Shown here piece by piece: positions 6,901 to 7,596 of a stretch of DNA of 7,596 bases. The notes below the pieces were generated by a model that saw nothing but the letters and a program-made list of their open reading frames with translations, did no database searches and was not told the DNA's origin. The stretch is taken from contig CASDTD010000216.1 of the NCBI GenBank assembly GCA_949283445.1, positions 1 to 7,596 on the forward strand. The letters run 5' to 3'. Origin of the DNA: an uncultured Coriobacteriia bacterium (GTDB taxonomy: Bacteria > Actinomycetota > Coriobacteriia > Coriobacteriales > QAMH01). How positions within the stretch are numbered: position 1 is the stretch's first letter; every line of letters begins with the position of its first letter. Position numbers and translations under genes: made by a program.

Positions 6901-7596
6901 GTCGGCGACCGTCGCGCCCTCCTTTTGCGCCTGCTTGACGCGGGAGTTCATGAAGACGGTGCAGCGCGAGCCCAGGTCCACCGGCGCTTCGGCCTTGAGC
7001 GCCTCGGCGGCGAAGTCCTGCACTTCCAGGTTCAGCGACGTGGCGAACGCCTCGATGAACGAGCCGCAGCCGGCAGAGCAGGCCTCGTTGAGCATGATGT
7101 GCTCGATGACGCCGTTTTTCACGCGCATGCATTTCATGTCCTGACCGCCGATGTCCAAGATGAAGTCGACGTCGGGCTGCAGTTCGCGCGCGCCGCGCAA
7201 GTGCGCGACCGTCTCGATTTCACCGCTGTCGGCCTGGATGGCCTCGAGCAGCAGCGCCTCGCCGTAGCCGGTAACCGTCGTGTGCTCGAGCGTGACCAGC
7301 TGCTCGCCGTCAGCGCCTTTCGGCATCTTGCTCTCGAGCTCGCCGAGCATCTTGCGCGCCGTGCCCAGCACATCGCCCTTGTTGTTGGCGTAGTAACTGT
7401 AGAGAATCTGCCCGTCCTCGCCGATGAGCACGGACTTCAACGTGGTCGAACCGGCGTCGATGCCCAGATACGCCTTGCCGCGATAGCTGGCGAGGTCGCC
7501 CTTGGGGACGGTGGCCTGCGCATGACGCTCCTTGAACAGCTTGTACTCGGATTCGTTGTCGAACAACGGGTCAAGACGCTCGACTTCGGAGCCCTG
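3955..7596 (-). CDS. Large acyl-CoA dehydratase activase-related protein: BadF/HgdC-type ATPase + DUF2229 + HgdB-like region (5' end outside window)
   Basis: 1213 residues are visible, numbered from the window edge. The frame is open to the edge, so the true start lies upstream; relatives usually carry another ATPase domain there. Residues about 42-310 form an ASKHA ATPase of the BadF/HgdC type: LGIDAGSTT (44-52), LDIGGQDMK (147-155), [11 protein letters not shown] (170-180) and RCTVF (211-215). C173 and C212 match the two cysteines that hold the dimer-bridging [4Fe-4S] cluster in HgdC. A CxxCxxxC group (333, 336, 340) plus C365 follows. Residues about 400-700 resemble DUF2229/COG3580, with cysteines at 455, 480, 497 and 684. 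The C-terminal part resembles HgdB/COG3581: NNDICYPS (835-842), [27 protein letters not shown] and VDYDPGASE (1161-1169). The end is a charged, probably helical tail. Known: HgdC-type proteins use ATP to drive electrons to a partner Fe-S protein; double-cubane cluster proteins are relatives. Inferred: both roles in one chain. The substrate is unknown. Confidence 0.9.
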   Translation of the reverse strand, partial: QGSEVERLDPLFDNESEYKLFKERHAQATVPKGDLASYRGKAYLGIDAGSTTLKSVLIGEDGQILYSYYANNKGDVLGTARKMLGELESKMPKGADGEQLVTLEHTTVTGYGEALLLEAIQADSGEIETVAHLRGARELQPDVDFILDIGGQDMKCMRVKNGVIEHIMLNEACSAGCGSFIEAFATSLNLEVQDFAAEALKAEAPVDLGSRCTVFMNSRVKQAQKEGATVADISAGLSYSVIKNALFKVIKLRDASELGTHAVVQGGTFLNDAVLRAFEILAGHDAIRPDIAGNMGAWGAALLARDRAGAEGSTLLTCEQIDQLDIKHTTARCGLCENNCLLTINDFGIDPKTGSRRRFITGNRCERGAGVKKNKNKVPNLFEFKNNLLFNREVLSKDEAKYGTVGIPRALNMYENYPFWHSFFTNLGYAVVLSEPSTKATFKKGIESMPSENACYPAKLSHGHIMDLLEQEVDFIWMPCIRWERKEDQSANNHYNCPIVMSYSEALKLNIDELRTSRTDFLNPFIPYDDKDALKMRLYEHLSKERKKTLAAKGVDVSKLAFPSKKEISDAVDRAWDVDIDFKNQMRAKGEETLKWIEDNNAHGIVLAGRPYHIDNEINHAIPELITSFGLAVLTEDSVAHLGELQRNLRVYDQWMYHTRLYNSAKVVTQRTDLDLVQLNSFGCGLDALTTDEVQEIIEGSGKVYTVLKIDEVSNLGAARIRIRSLLAALRQQADGTPVGEKGAIPQILEESCEGCATAPTYEFEPNRVAASTEFPRVEYTKEMQESGEYTILVPQMAPIHFELLVPIFHHYGYNMELLPSVDPSAVDAGLKYVNNDICYPSILVTGQIMEAATSGRYDMNKTAFIITQTGGGCRATNYIGLIRKGLHEAGLGHVPVIALSFNDTGERNSGFEVTPQMLKTAIPALLLGDLLMMCLYRTRPYEAEPGSANALFRKWMDYVKEHECTMSLRAAKKVYRQIVKEFDELPCVNFGSKPRVGVVGEILVKFHPTANNQIVETIESEGCEAVVPGLVDFFLFAIINPAFRHKELTPALHKYLGSKAVVALLEKMRAPINKALAASKRFAPYMDINEVAKGASEIIDLCNTMGEGWLLTGEMVELVKEGAPNIVCTQPFACLPNHVVGKAVIKEMRRRYPESNIVAVDYDPGASEVNQLNRIKLMIAVAFSNQAEQREQFEKDKQTARELKELAMAQED

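Noticed and set aside
7564..7566. TTG as the start of the large activase-like protein
   Set aside because: The frame is open to the window edge, and the residues just before it (EVERLDP) run straight into a linker that fits the region between two ATPase domains in relatives. The gene is better treated as truncated by the window.

Overview
The window is GC-rich bacterial DNA in which every supported gene lies on the minus strand. The gene set suggests a strictly anaerobic actinobacterium of the Coriobacteriia/Eggerthellaceae type: an oxygen-sensitive two-subunit class I fumarase, a giant ATP-dependent Fe-S 'activase'-type reductase, and a YhiN/BaiN-type flavoprotein. The placement is inferred from gene content and protein style. 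No marker gene here proves it.

In transcription order (high to low coordinates), the first unit is a probable three-gene operon. It starts with the 5'-truncated gene of a very large acyl-CoA dehydratase activase/DUF2229/HgdB-like protein (3955-7596). The alpha subunit of a class I fumarase/tartrate-type hydro-lyase follows 6 nt later (3103-3948). The beta subunit follows after another 12 nt (2527-3090), with its ribosome-binding site touching the alpha stop codon.

Next is a 267-bp non-coding stretch (2260-2526) that is unusually structured. It has a perfect 14-bp inverted repeat about 28 bp after the fumarase stop, then a second imperfect palindrome built from the same arm sequence. An 8-bp inverted repeat interlocks with the second palindrome, giving pseudoknot/switch topology. 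A good -10 promoter for the next gene follows.

The second unit is a flavoprotein of the HI0933/YhiN/BaiN family (1108-2259) followed after 14 nt by a CYTH-domain protein, probably an inorganic triphosphatase (470-1093). A 9-bp perfect inverted repeat directly follows the CYTH stop codon. The window ends inside asd, aspartate-semialdehyde dehydrogenase (1-349, N-terminal part only).

Metabolically, the first unit pairs a predicted ATP-driven low-potential electron-transfer protein with a [4Fe-4S] hydratase acting on C4 dicarboxylates. The substrate of the large protein is unknown. The most interesting items are that pairing and the repeat cluster in 2356-2498. Nothing here resembles a phage, transposon, CRISPR array or RNA gene.
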